This document shows positions 39,250-47,143 of a stretch of DNA of 64,000 bases, in pieces. Every line of letters starts with the position of its first letter. Within the stretch, counting starts at the first letter, position 1. The notes under the pieces are model-generated. The model worked only from the letters and a program-made list of their open reading frames with translations, searched no databases and was not told the origin of the DNA. Position numbers and translations under genes: made by a program. The stretch spans positions 1 through 64,000 of the forward strand of contig NZ_JAKRSA010000030.1 in NCBI RefSeq assembly GCF_022402485.1, in the 5' to 3' direction. Source of the DNA: Phenylobacterium sp. (GTDB lineage: Bacteria > Pseudomonadota > Alphaproteobacteria > Caulobacterales > Caulobacteraceae).

Positions 39250-40793
39250 TGAACGGCGCCGACGCCCTGATCGAGACCCTGTTGGCCAATGAGGTCGACG
39301 CGTGCTTCGCCAATCCTGGCACCAGCGAGATGCAGTTCGTGGCCGCCCTGGACGGCCAGCCGAAGATGCGGCCGGTGCTCTGCCTGTTCGAGGGCGTGGC
39401 CACGGGTGCCGCCGACGGCTTTGGCCGGATGGCCGATCGACCCGCCTGCACCCTGCTGCATCTGGGGCCTGGCTACGGCAATGGCCTGGCCAATCTGCAC
39501 AATGCCCGGCGGGCCTTCACGCCCCTGGTCAATGTGATCGGCGACCACGCCACCTATCACCGGCAATATGACGCGCCGCTCAATTCCGACATTCCGACTT
39601 TGGTGGGGCCAAACTCCCTGTGGGTGAAGTCGGCTGACGCCGCCGATGACGTGTCGGCTGTCGCAGCCGAGGCGGTTGCCGCCAGCTTCGGGCCCCCTGG
39701 TGGTCCCGTCAGCCTGATCCTGCCCGCCGACTCCGCCTGGACCGAGACGACCGTCGGGGCGGTAAAGGCGCGCAAGCCTGAACGGCTTCCCCCCACCGGT
39801 GAGGCCATCGAGGCTGCGGCCCGGGCGGTGCGCGCCGCCAAAAAGACCGTCCTGCTGATCGGCGGCCAGGCCTGCCGGGCCGAGGCCATGGTCCAGGCCG
39901 CCCGGCTTTCGGCCTATGGTGTACGGGTTCTGGCTGACACCTTCGTTGCCCGGCAGGTCCGGGGGGCGGGTCACTTCCAGCCGGGGCGGATGCAGTATTT
40001 CGGCGAAGCGGCCCTTGCCGATCTGGCCGGAACCGACCTCATGCTGCTGGCCGGGACCAGCCAGCCGGTGGCCTTCTTCGCCTATCCGGACCGCCCGAGC
40101 CTGCTGGTGCCGGATGGCTGTTCCCTGATGACCCTGGCCAGCCGGGGCGAGGACGCTGCGGCGGGCCTTAAGGCCCTGGCAGACGCCCTAGGCGCTCCAG
40201 CTTCCGGGCCAGCCCAGCCCCTGAAACGGCCGGAAGCCGCCCCCACCGGACCCATGACCCCCCAGGCTGCCGGCGTTTCCATCGCCCGGCACCTGCCGGA
40301 AGGTGCCATCATCTGCGACGACTCGGTGACCTCGGGCGGCGGGGCGGCCAGCCAAGCCGGCACGGCCGCCCCCCATGAGGTCCTGGCCCTGACCGGTGGG
40401 GCCATCGGCCAAGCGATCCCGCTGTCGATTGGCGCTGCCGTGGCCTGTCCTGATCGAAAGGTGCTGTCTCTGAACGGCGACGGGGCGGCGATGTACACCG
40501 TCCAGGGACTGTGGACGATCGCCCGGGAGAACCTGGACGTGACCGTGGTGGTGTTCGCCAACCACGCTTACCGGATCTTGGGCATCGAGCTGACCCGCAC
40601 CGGCGCGGGCGAGGCGGGGCCCTCGGCGGCCAAGCTGCTGGACCTGGGCGATCCCCGCATCGACTGGGTGTCCATGGCCAAGGCCATGGGCCTGCCGGCG
40701 GTGCGGTGCGAGACCGCCGAGTCCTTCGAGACCGCGTTCGCCGCCGCCATGCGCCAGACCGGTCCCATGTTCATCGAGGCGGCGATCGGCTGA
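39249..40793 (+). CDS. thiamine-diphosphate enzyme, acetolactate synthase-like
   Basis: A 514-residue TPP enzyme. The catalytic Glu is in LCLFEGVATGAADG (about residue 49) and the TPP-binding motif is NGDGAAMYTVQGLWTIARENLDVTVVVFANHAYRILGIE. The pattern is that of the IlvB-like/benzoylformate-decarboxylase-like 'acetolactate synthase large subunit' group, but no small IlvH subunit is adjacent. It is coupled to the feruloyl-CoA synthase gene (TGATG), so it may act on an aromatic or acyl aldehyde. A strong hairpin terminator follows. Confidence 0.8.
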   Translation: MNGADALIETLLANEVDACFANPGTSEMQFVAALDGQPKMRPVLCLFEGVATGAADGFGRMADRPACTLLHLGPGYGNGLANLHNARRAFTPLVNVIGDHATYHRQYDAPLNSDIPTLVGPNSLWVKSADAADDVSAVAAEAVAASFGPPGGPVSLILPADSAWTETTVGAVKARKPERLPPTGEAIEAAARAVRAAKKTVLLIGGQACRAEAMVQAARLSAYGVRVLADTFVARQVRGAGHFQPGRMQYFGEAALADLAGTDLMLLAGTSQPVAFFAYPDRPSLLVPDGCSLMTLASRGEDAAAGLKALADALGAPASGPAQPLKRPEAAPTGPMTPQAAGVSIARHLPEGAIICDDSVTSGGGAASQAGTAAPHEVLALTGGAIGQAIPLSIGAAVACPDRKVLSLNGDGAAMYTVQGLWTIARENLDVTVVVFANHAYRILGIELTRTGAGEAGPSAAKLLDLGDPRIDWVSMAKAMGLPAVRCETAESFETAFAAAMRQTGPMFIEAAIG

Positions 40794-40826
40794 CCGTTCA
40801 GGCCGTTTCACGCTCCCGCAATGCAA

Positions 40827-40860
40827 AGGGCCCGCAGCTTGTGCTGCGGGCCCTCTTTCT
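40827..40860 (+). terminator. intrinsic terminator after the FCS/TPP-enzyme pair
   Basis: A 12-bp perfect stem AGGGCCCGCAGC / GCTGCGGGCCCT with a four-base loop TTGT, followed by CTTTCTT. It ends the + strand pair and also lies just after the end of the convergent five-repeat gene, which it may serve weakly. Confidence 0.85.
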
Positions 40861-40878
40861 TAGGTCGGGTCTAACCGA

Positions 40879-42210
40879 TCAGCTGTTTCCGGGCAGCTTG
40901 CAGCCGCCGGCGATCCCCTTGGCGAAGGCGCAGCCAATGGCTTCCACCGAGCTGATGGGGTCTTGCTTGTACTGGATCATGTAGCCAGCCAGACCGTCGG
41001 CGCAGGCGACCTCGATATAGGCCGATCCGTCGGCGGTCTTGCCCAGGTACCGCTGAGCCGAGACCACGCAGCTGTCGCGGCCGTGCTTCTTCAGGTCAGC
41101 GGTCAGGGTGAGATAGGCGCTGCTTTCGGGGTTCAGGCCGCAGCGATAACCGACAATCGGCGCATAGGCGCAGTTGTGGATGGTGCTCTTATTGAGTTCA
41201 AAGACACCAACGCCGCCCGGCTTGCCGCCTTGGCAGACCAGTTCCACCACGTCCTTGGCGCCCTGAGCCGGGAACACTGCGTACTTTTCAACGTCGCAGT
41301 CGAAGCCAGCGGCCTTGGACAGGCGGGTGTAGAGCGCGGCCTGCTCGGTGGCCGCTTCACGGGCGTCGGTCAGGGTGCAACCGCCGAGGACGCCCAGGGC
41401 GCGGGCGCAGTCCCAGGAGTCCGCCAGCTGACCTGCGGTGCTGACCTTGTAGATGTAACCCTTGCCGTCCTCACAGGCGGCTTCGAAATAGGTGCTGCCA
41501 TCAGTGGTGGCGCCCACAAAGCGGCGTTGGGTGATCGCGCAGCTCTTGGCGTCAGCCGCAGCCATCTGGTCGACGACTTGCAACCGCGAGGCCGCATCGC
41601 CCAGTTCGCAACGGATGTTGGTGTCAGCCTGGTCGTAGATCAGGCAGTTGGTGGCATCGACCGTAGCGTCGGGGGTGGCCGGATTGCTGGTGTTCAGGAT
41701 GTAGCCCGAAGCACCGCCCTCGCAGGCGACTTCGAAGAAGCTGTTGGTCGCGCTGCGGCCAATGAAGCGGCTGTTGATGATGGGGCAGGTGACCCCGTCC
41801 TTGGCGGCGAGCTTGGCCAGTTCGGCCTGGGGGTTCTGGTTGCCGGGCAGCTGGCAGGCCAGGGCTGAAGGCTTGCCGTCTTCGGTGGGGGCCGACGCTT
41901 CAAGACAGGTATAGGCGCTGGTGGCGCCGCCAGCCACGGCCTCGATCGCAAAGCCCATGCCCTCCTGGCAGTCGACCTCGTAATAGGAGGTGGAGGTCTT
42001 GGCCCGGCGGTTCTCGTTCTTGCCGATCAGGCGGGCATCAACGACCTGACAGTTCAAGCCGGCGGCCGCCACCACGGCGGGGGCCTCGGCCATGCCCTGG
42101 GTGCGGGCCTTCTCAGTGACACCGGCGTCGCGGGACTGCGACATCACAGCGGCCGGCGCCAGGGCGACCAGGGCCAGGGCTGCGGCGAGCCCGATTGTCT
42201 TGCGCCTCAT
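40879..42210 (-). CDS. exported protein of five tandem four-cysteine repeats
   Basis: 443 residues with a Sec signal (to about residue 24). The mature part is five repeats of about 76-88 residues, beginning near 52, 140, 222, 303 and 379. Each has exactly four Cys (for example C54, C81, C102, C119 and C381, C403, C427, C437), and 20 cysteines account for all in the protein. The shared pattern is C-x5-10-R-x-(IVL)-G ... (YF)-x-E-(VA)-x-C-x-(DG)-G-x-x-G-(YF), with repeat 4 the most diverged. Probably two disulfides per repeat in the periplasm. No known family recognised. Confidence 0.75.
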   Translation of the reverse strand: MRRKTIGLAAALALVALAPAAVMSQSRDAGVTEKARTQGMAEAPAVVAAAGLNCQVVDARLIGKNENRRAKTSTSYYEVDCQEGMGFAIEAVAGGATSAYTCLEASAPTEDGKPSALACQLPGNQNPQAELAKLAAKDGVTCPIINSRFIGRSATNSFFEVACEGGASGYILNTSNPATPDATVDATNCLIYDQADTNIRCELGDAASRLQVVDQMAAADAKSCAITQRRFVGATTDGSTYFEAACEDGKGYIYKVSTAGQLADSWDCARALGVLGGCTLTDAREAATEQAALYTRLSKAAGFDCDVEKYAVFPAQGAKDVVELVCQGGKPGGVGVFELNKSTIHNCAYAPIVGYRCGLNPESSAYLTLTADLKKHGRDSCVVSAQRYLGKTADGSAYIEVACADGLAGYMIQYKQDPISSVEAIGCAFAKGIAGGCKLPGNS

Positions 42211-42498
42211 GATAAGCTCATCTCCTGGGGGTGGTTCCTCTGGGCGGAGATAAGACTCCGCGAACGATTGGGGTCAAGGTGGCGTCTTGCGACGACCAAA
42301 CTGTGGCGCCCGTCTTTTGCCCCTTGAACCGGCGCCTTTCGATAGCGTTCGCCGGCCTTTCGGGGTTTTCAGATCCTGCAGCGGGGACGATGAACGGGGG
42401 CTGACGGGGCTGAGCAAGCCTTCGGCGCCAGAACGCCGTCGACGCTCGCCCTGCGCCCGCCTAGAGTTTACCCAGTAAGATAAAATGAGAGGACCGAC
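42211..42498. other. divergent intergenic region
   Basis: This 288-base gap separates the five-repeat gene (- strand) from the enoyl-CoA hydratase gene (+ strand). It must hold both promoters. The listed 78-residue ORF on the - strand has no family resemblance and is rejected. Confidence 0.4.
42248..42277 (-). promoter_or_regulatory. weak candidate promoter of the five-repeat gene
   Basis: On the - strand TTGACC (42272-42277) is followed 18 bases later by TTATCT (42248-42253), 38 bases before the start codon. The -35 is good and the -10 poor, so this is tentative. Confidence 0.3.
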
Positions 42499-43284
42499 AT
42501 GAACGCCCATGTCATCGCCGAAACGTCTGACGGGGTCCTGACCCTGACCCTGAACCGCCCGGAAAAGAAAAATGCCCTGACCCGGGCCATGTATCAGGCC
42601 CTGGGCGACGCCATCGACGGGGCGGAGTTCGACAAGGACGTCCGCTGCGTGCTGATCCAGGCCGAGGGCGACATGTTCACCGCCGGCAACGATCTGGCCG
42701 ACTTCGCCGCGGTCAATGCCGGCGAAGGCGCGGCCAACGACGCCCGTCGGGATGGCAACCCCCTGCTGGCGGCCCTGGCCCGGGCCAAGACCCCCCTGGT
42801 AGCTGCGGTCAATGGCCGCGCCGTCGGCGTCGGCGTCACCATGCTACTGCACTGCGACCTGGTCTATCTCACCGAGGACTCGGTTCTGACCACGCCCTTC
42901 GTCAATCTGGCCCTGGTGCCGGAAGCGGCTTCCAGCCTGACCCTGCCTGACCGAATCGGCCACGCCCGGGCCTTTTCCATGTTCGTGCTGGGTGAAGCCG
43001 TAGACGCCCAGAAGGCCCTGGCCTGGGGCATCGCCAATGAAGTCCTGCCCCGCTCAGAGCTCCGCGCCCGTGCCCGGGCTGCGGCTATGGCCGTCGCCGC
43101 CCGTCCGCCAGCCGCCGTCATCATCACCAAGGCCCTGATGCGCGACCCTGTGGCGCTCGCCGAACGCATGGACCGGGAGGGCGTGCACTTCTCCGATCAG
43201 CTGAAGTCGCCGGAAGCCAAGGAGGCCTTCGCCGCCTTCGCCGAAAAGCGGGCACCGGACTTCGCCAAGGTCGGTGGCCGGTGA
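42499..43284 (+). CDS. enoyl-CoA hydratase/isomerase family protein
   Basis: A 261-residue crotonase-fold protein with LNRPEKKNALTRAMY, the oxyanion-hole loop AGNDLADF, and the second oxyanion/catalytic region VNGRAVGVGVTMLLHCDLVY and LVPEAASSLTLP, in which the Glu is in the usual catalytic position. It hydrates enoyl-CoAs or isomerises them; the exact substrate is unknown. First gene of an operon with two SDRs; its stop overlaps the next gene's GTG (GTGA). Confidence 0.9.
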   Translation: MNAHVIAETSDGVLTLTLNRPEKKNALTRAMYQALGDAIDGAEFDKDVRCVLIQAEGDMFTAGNDLADFAAVNAGEGAANDARRDGNPLLAALARAKTPLVAAVNGRAVGVGVTMLLHCDLVYLTEDSVLTTPFVNLALVPEAASSLTLPDRIGHARAFSMFVLGEAVDAQKALAWGIANEVLPRSELRARARAAAMAVAARPPAAVIITKALMRDPVALAERMDREGVHFSDQLKSPEAKEAFAAFAEKRAPDFAKVGGR

Positions 43285-44231
43285 AGTTCGGCGCCTTTAC
43301 CCCGGCCCGCATTGTCGCGGGCGAGCATGACCTCAATGGCCGCAACATCATCGTCACTGGCGGCGCCAGTGGCATCGGCCTGGAGACCGCCCGGGCGCTG
43401 GCCGGCGCCGGGGCCGACGTCATGCTAGCGGTCCGGGACCGCTCGGCCGGGGAACGGGCGGCGGTTCAGATCAATGAAAGCATCGGCGCCGACAAGGTGG
43501 TGGCCGGGACCCTCGATCTGGCCAGCCTGTCCTCAGTCAGTTCCTTCGTCGACGCCTGGGGTGACGAACCCCTGGACGTGCTGATCAACAATGCCGGGGT
43601 CATGGCCTGTCCGCAGGCCTATACCTCCGACGAGCTGGAGATGCAGATCGGGGTCAACCACTTCGGCCACTTCCTGCTCAGCGTGGGCCTCGCCCGGGCG
43701 CTGATGAACGCCGCCGACGAGGACCGCGCCGCCCGGGTGGTGGCCCTGTCCTCCATCGGTCACCGCCGCAGCCCGATCCATTTCGACGACATCCACTATC
43801 GCCAGCGCCCCTACGACAAGTGGGAGGCCTATGGGCAGTCAAAGACCGCCAACGCCCTGTTCGCCCTGGCCTTTGATGAGCGCTTCGCCGAGCACGGGAT
43901 CAACGCTAACGCGGTCATGCCCGGGGGCATCATGACCCCGCTTCAGCGCTTCCTCTCTCACGAGGAGATGGCGGCCATGGGCTGGCTGGACGAGGACGGC
44001 AAGCCGGTGGAGGGCTTCAAGACGCCGGAACAGGGTGCCTCCACCAGCGTCTGGGCCGCCGTGGCCGAGGAGCTGGAAGGCGAAGGCGGCCTCTATCTGG
44101 AGGACTGCTCGGTGGCCATGCCCTGGACCAAGGACAAACCCAATCATGGCGTGATGGACCACGCCCAGGACCCGGAAGCCGCTGAACGGCTGTGGATCCT
44201 GTCAGAAGAAACCGTGGGAGCGACCCTATGA
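43281..44231 (+). CDS. SDR, retinol-dehydrogenase-like
   Basis: A 316-residue SDR starting at GTG 43281, which overlaps the previous stop by four bases. It has TGGASGIG, NNAGVM, catalytic Ser (ALSSIGHRR) and YGQSK, and an LNGRNIIVTGG start typical of the retinol-dehydrogenase/WWOX-like group. The C-terminal section (about 250-316) is longer than in classical SDRs. Substrate unknown; operon context with crotonase suggests a role in fatty-acid, alcohol or terpenoid metabolism. Four-base overlap with the next gene. Confidence 0.85.
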   Translation: MKFGAFTPARIVAGEHDLNGRNIIVTGGASGIGLETARALAGAGADVMLAVRDRSAGERAAVQINESIGADKVVAGTLDLASLSSVSSFVDAWGDEPLDVLINNAGVMACPQAYTSDELEMQIGVNHFGHFLLSVGLARALMNAADEDRAARVVALSSIGHRRSPIHFDDIHYRQRPYDKWEAYGQSKTANALFALAFDERFAEHGINANAVMPGGIMTPLQRFLSHEEMAAMGWLDEDGKPVEGFKTPEQGASTSVWAAVAEELEGEGGLYLEDCSVAMPWTKDKPNHGVMDHAQDPEAAERLWILSEETVGATL

Positions 44232-45085
44232 GCCTGCAAGGCAAGACCCTGTTCGTCACCGGCGCCAGCCGCGGCATTGGCCTGGCCATCGCCCTCCGCG
44301 CCGCCCGGGACGGCGCCAATGTGGCCATCGCCGCCAAGACCGCAGAGGCCCACAAGCACCTGCCCGGCACCATCTATTCGGCCGCCGAAGAGATCGAGAA
44401 GGCCGGCGGCAAGGCCCTGCCGCTGATCGTCGACGTCCGCGACGAGGCCAATGTCCTGGAGGCCGTCGAGCAGGCCGCGGCCAAGTTTGGCGGCATCGAT
44501 ATCTGCGTGAACAACGCCTCGGCCATCCAGCTGACCGGCACCCTTGCGACCGACATGAAGCGCTATGACCTGATGAACCAGGTCAATGCCCGCGGGACCT
44601 ATCTGACGTCCAAGGCCTGCATTCCGCACCTGAAGCGCAGCGCCAATCCCCACGTCCTGATGCTGTCGCCGCCGCTCGACATGAACCCCCGCTGGTTCAA
44701 GGGCCATGTGGCCTACACCATGGCCAAGTTCGGCATGAGCATGTGCGTGCTGGGCATGGCCGAGGAGTTCCGCGAGGACGGGATCGCCTTCAATGCGCTG
44801 TGGCCCCGCACCGGCATCGCCACGGCCGCCATTCAGTTCGCCCTGGCCGGCGAGGAAGGCATGAAGAGCTGCCGCACCACCGACATCATGGCTGATGCGG
44901 CCTACGCCATCTTCAACAAGCCCGCGCGGGACTTCACCGGCAATTTCCTGATCGACGACACCTTCCTCTATGGCGAGGGCGAGCGGGACTTCGACAAGTA
45001 CCGGGTCGATCCCACCGCCCCCCTGATGCCCGACTTCTTCGTGCCGGAGGACTCCGTTCCGCCGCCCGGCGTGAAGATCGGTTAG
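44228..45085 (+). CDS. SDR, HSDL2-like
   Basis: A 285-residue SDR resembling the N-terminal domain of hydroxysteroid dehydrogenase-like protein 2. It begins LQGKTLFVTGASRGIGLAIALRAA, has VNNASAIQ, YTMAK, and WPRTGIATAAIQ with the typical late GNFLIDDTFL. The catalytic Ser is in LSPPLDMNP. Starts at ATG 44228 overlapping the previous stop (ATGA). Third gene of the crotonase-SDR-SDR operon. Physiological substrate unknown. Confidence 0.88.
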   Translation: MSLQGKTLFVTGASRGIGLAIALRAARDGANVAIAAKTAEAHKHLPGTIYSAAEEIEKAGGKALPLIVDVRDEANVLEAVEQAAAKFGGIDICVNNASAIQLTGTLATDMKRYDLMNQVNARGTYLTSKACIPHLKRSANPHVLMLSPPLDMNPRWFKGHVAYTMAKFGMSMCVLGMAEEFREDGIAFNALWPRTGIATAAIQFALAGEEGMKSCRTTDIMADAAYAIFNKPARDFTGNFLIDDTFLYGEGERDFDKYRVDPTAPLMPDFFVPEDSVPPPGVKIG

Positions 45086-45158
45086 GGCACCAGGCCATGA
45101 GCGCCTTGCCGACCGGGGCATGTTGGCCTCAGGCAAGCGAGCAAAGGGAGCGCACCGG

Positions 45159-46088
45159 TTGAAGGCCGTCTTCGATGCAAAGCCGAACTCCGGCTATGAC
45201 GACGAAATCGTGCGCCGTTATCACTTCCCGACCAGAGGCGAAGACTATCTTGCATCTGCAGAAGCGGCCGTTGGGGACTGGATCGTCTACCGAGGAACCC
45301 GGAGAGGGGGGCAGCCGGGCTATTTCGCGGTAGCGCGGGTAACCCACCTTGAAGCCGATCTGGCGCGCCCTGCCCACATGTACGCTTATGTGTCTGACTA
45401 TTTGCCGTTCGACAGGGTGATTCCGTTCGAAGTTGGGGGACGGTACTGGGAAGCCCCTGTGCGCGCCGTAGACCGACGCGCTGTCGGTCGAAGTGTCCAC
45501 GGCAAGTCGGTGCGCCCACTTTCAGACCAAGACTTCGGCGCCATTGTTGCCGCTGGTCTGGAAAAGACCTTGGCTCCAGAGAACGCCATCAGGCTAGGCC
45601 TGACGGATGTCCCTGTTCCCGGCCTTGGGGAAATTGCAGCACACTTCGACGATGGCGCCGTACCCGGTCTCGGCCATGTGCGACAGGTCGAGGAGATTCT
45701 TGTTAGCCGAAAGATCCGGGACGCCAGTTTTCGCCGCCAGATTTGCGAGGCTTACGATGATCGCTGCGCCGTTACCGGCCTGAGGATCATAAATGGCGGA
45801 GGGCGTTCTGAGGTGCAGGCGGCGCATATCTGGAGCGTCGCCGATGGAGGACCTGACGTTGTCCAGAACGGCCTGGCACTGTCAGGAACAGTCCATTGGC
45901 TATTTGATCGCCACCTGATTTCGCTGACCGACAGGTTCGAGTTGCTTGTGTCTCACAACAAAGTTCCGGCTGAATTGAGGGGCCTATTTGCTAGCCAGAT
46001 GAACCGAATTCATCTGCCGCATGACGAGCGACTTTGGCCTCACCCCACCTATCTTGAACGACATAGGGAACGCTTCATAGCTGCTTAG
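45159..46088 (+). CDS. HNH endonuclease with N-terminal PUA-like domain
   Basis: About 309 residues. The N-terminal half (about 1-130) contains a beta-rich block WIVYRGTRRGGQPGYFAVARV resembling EVE/PUA-type modified-base readers. The C-terminal half has RRQICEAYDDRCAVTG and EVQAAHIWSVADGGPDVVQNGLAL, the HNH-type motif found in predicted restriction endonucleases (COG3440 type). A TTG at 45159 is chosen, with GGGAG about eight bases upstream and MKAVFDAKP as the resulting start; the ATG at 45120 is an alternative. Base use is less GC-biased than in neighbours. No methyltransferase lies adjacent. Confidence 0.75.
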   Translation: MKAVFDAKPNSGYDDEIVRRYHFPTRGEDYLASAEAAVGDWIVYRGTRRGGQPGYFAVARVTHLEADLARPAHMYAYVSDYLPFDRVIPFEVGGRYWEAPVRAVDRRAVGRSVHGKSVRPLSDQDFGAIVAAGLEKTLAPENAIRLGLTDVPVPGLGEIAAHFDDGAVPGLGHVRQVEEILVSRKIRDASFRRQICEAYDDRCAVTGLRIINGGGRSEVQAAHIWSVADGGPDVVQNGLALSGTVHWLFDRHLISLTDRFELLVSHNKVPAELRGLFASQMNRIHLPHDERLWPHPTYLERHRERFIAA

Positions 46089-46118
46089 GCCTGATGACCC
46101 CTATGCCCCCCAATGAAA

Positions 46119-46146
46119 AGGCCCCGGTTCCTGCGAACCGGGGCCT
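46119..46146. terminator. bidirectional intrinsic terminator
   Basis: A 12-bp stem AGGCCCCGGTTC / GAACCGGGGCCT with loop CTGC separates two convergent genes. On the - strand it is followed by TTTTCATT and so ends the SDR gene best; on the + strand the T-run is weaker (CTATGTTT). Confidence 0.8.
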
Positions 46147-46175
46147 CTATGTTTGGTCGTGTGACCGGCTGACGC

Positions 46176-47108
46176 TTAGGTGCTGGCCGGGGCCGGGGCG
46201 GCGCCCTGGCTGGCGAGGGGACCGCGCGAGAGCGGCAGGAACTTGTCGCTCATGGCCGGCATGGCTTCGGAGAGGATGGTGTCGACGCTCCAGCCGGTGT
46301 CCTTGGTCTGGGTGGCGATCGGACGGGGCTGCGAGTAGAGGATGATGTTCTCACCCGAAGCACCGAACACCTGGCCCGAGATGTGCGCGGCCGAGGGCGA
46401 GACCAGGGCCACCGACAGGCGGGCCGGCTGGTCGGGACGGATGGCCTGGGCCATGGCCTCGCGGCGCTTGGCGGCGGCTTCGTCCTTCACCGGGACCGAC
46501 TGGGTCATGCGGGTCCAGGCGACGGGGGCCAGGCAGTTGGCGCGGACGTTATTGCGTTCGCCCTCCATGGCGATGATCCGCGACAGGCCAGCGATCCCCA
46601 TCTTGGCCGCGCCGTAATTGGCCTGGCCGATGTTGCCGATCAGGCCCGAGGTCGAGGTGAAGAACATGTAGGCACCGTCGTTCTGATTGCGGAACAGCTC
46701 GATGGTGGCGCGGGCCACATTGAACGAGCCGCGCATGTGCACGTCGATGACCTTGTCCCAGTCGTCTTCCGACATCTTGTGGAACATCACGTCACGCAGG
46801 ATCCCGGCCGGATTGATCACCGCATGCAGGCCGCCAAAGGTGTCCATGGCCTGCTCGACCATGCCTTCCACCGCCTTGTAGCTGGTGACGCTCTCGGAGT
46901 TCGACGCCGCTTCGCCGCCGGCGGCGCGGATTTCCTGGGCCACCTGTTCGGCAGGACCGGCAGAGCCTTCGTCTTCACCCTTCAGGCCACCGCCCAGGTC
47001 ATTGACCAGAACCTTGGCGCCCTGCTGCGCGGCAATCAGCGCGCATTCCCGTCCAATACCGTTGCCGCCGCCGGTGACGAGGACAACCTTGCCGTCTAAT
47101 ACGCCCAT
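46176..47108 (-). CDS. SDR resembling multifunctional beta-oxidation dehydrogenase domain
   Basis: A 310-residue SDR close to the 3-hydroxyacyl-CoA dehydrogenase domain of peroxisomal multifunctional enzyme type 2: VLVTGGGNGIGRECAL, LVNDLGGGLKGEDEG, LRDVMFHKMSEDDWDKVIDVHMRGSF, and YGAAK. The usual NNAG is NPAG here (VINPAGILRD). The C-terminal 60 residues (from about 245) extend past the normal end and are low in similarity to classical SDRs. It lies downstream of an MFS gene on the same strand, 35 bases away. Confidence 0.85.
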   Translation of the reverse strand: MGVLDGKVVLVTGGGNGIGRECALIAAQQGAKVLVNDLGGGLKGEDEGSAGPAEQVAQEIRAAGGEAASNSESVTSYKAVEGMVEQAMDTFGGLHAVINPAGILRDVMFHKMSEDDWDKVIDVHMRGSFNVARATIELFRNQNDGAYMFFTSTSGLIGNIGQANYGAAKMGIAGLSRIIAMEGERNNVRANCLAPVAWTRMTQSVPVKDEAAAKRREAMAQAIRPDQPARLSVALVSPSAAHISGQVFGASGENIILYSQPRPIATQTKDTGWSVDTILSEAMPAMSDKFLPLSRGPLASQGAAPAPAST

Positions 47109-47143
47109 GGATCTATCTCCCTAAAAGAATATTGCGCGGATTG

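Noticed and set aside
42274-42510. 78-residue - strand ORF in the 42.2-42.5 kb gap
   Set aside because: Basic and low-complexity, overlaps the enoyl-CoA hydratase start, no family pattern.
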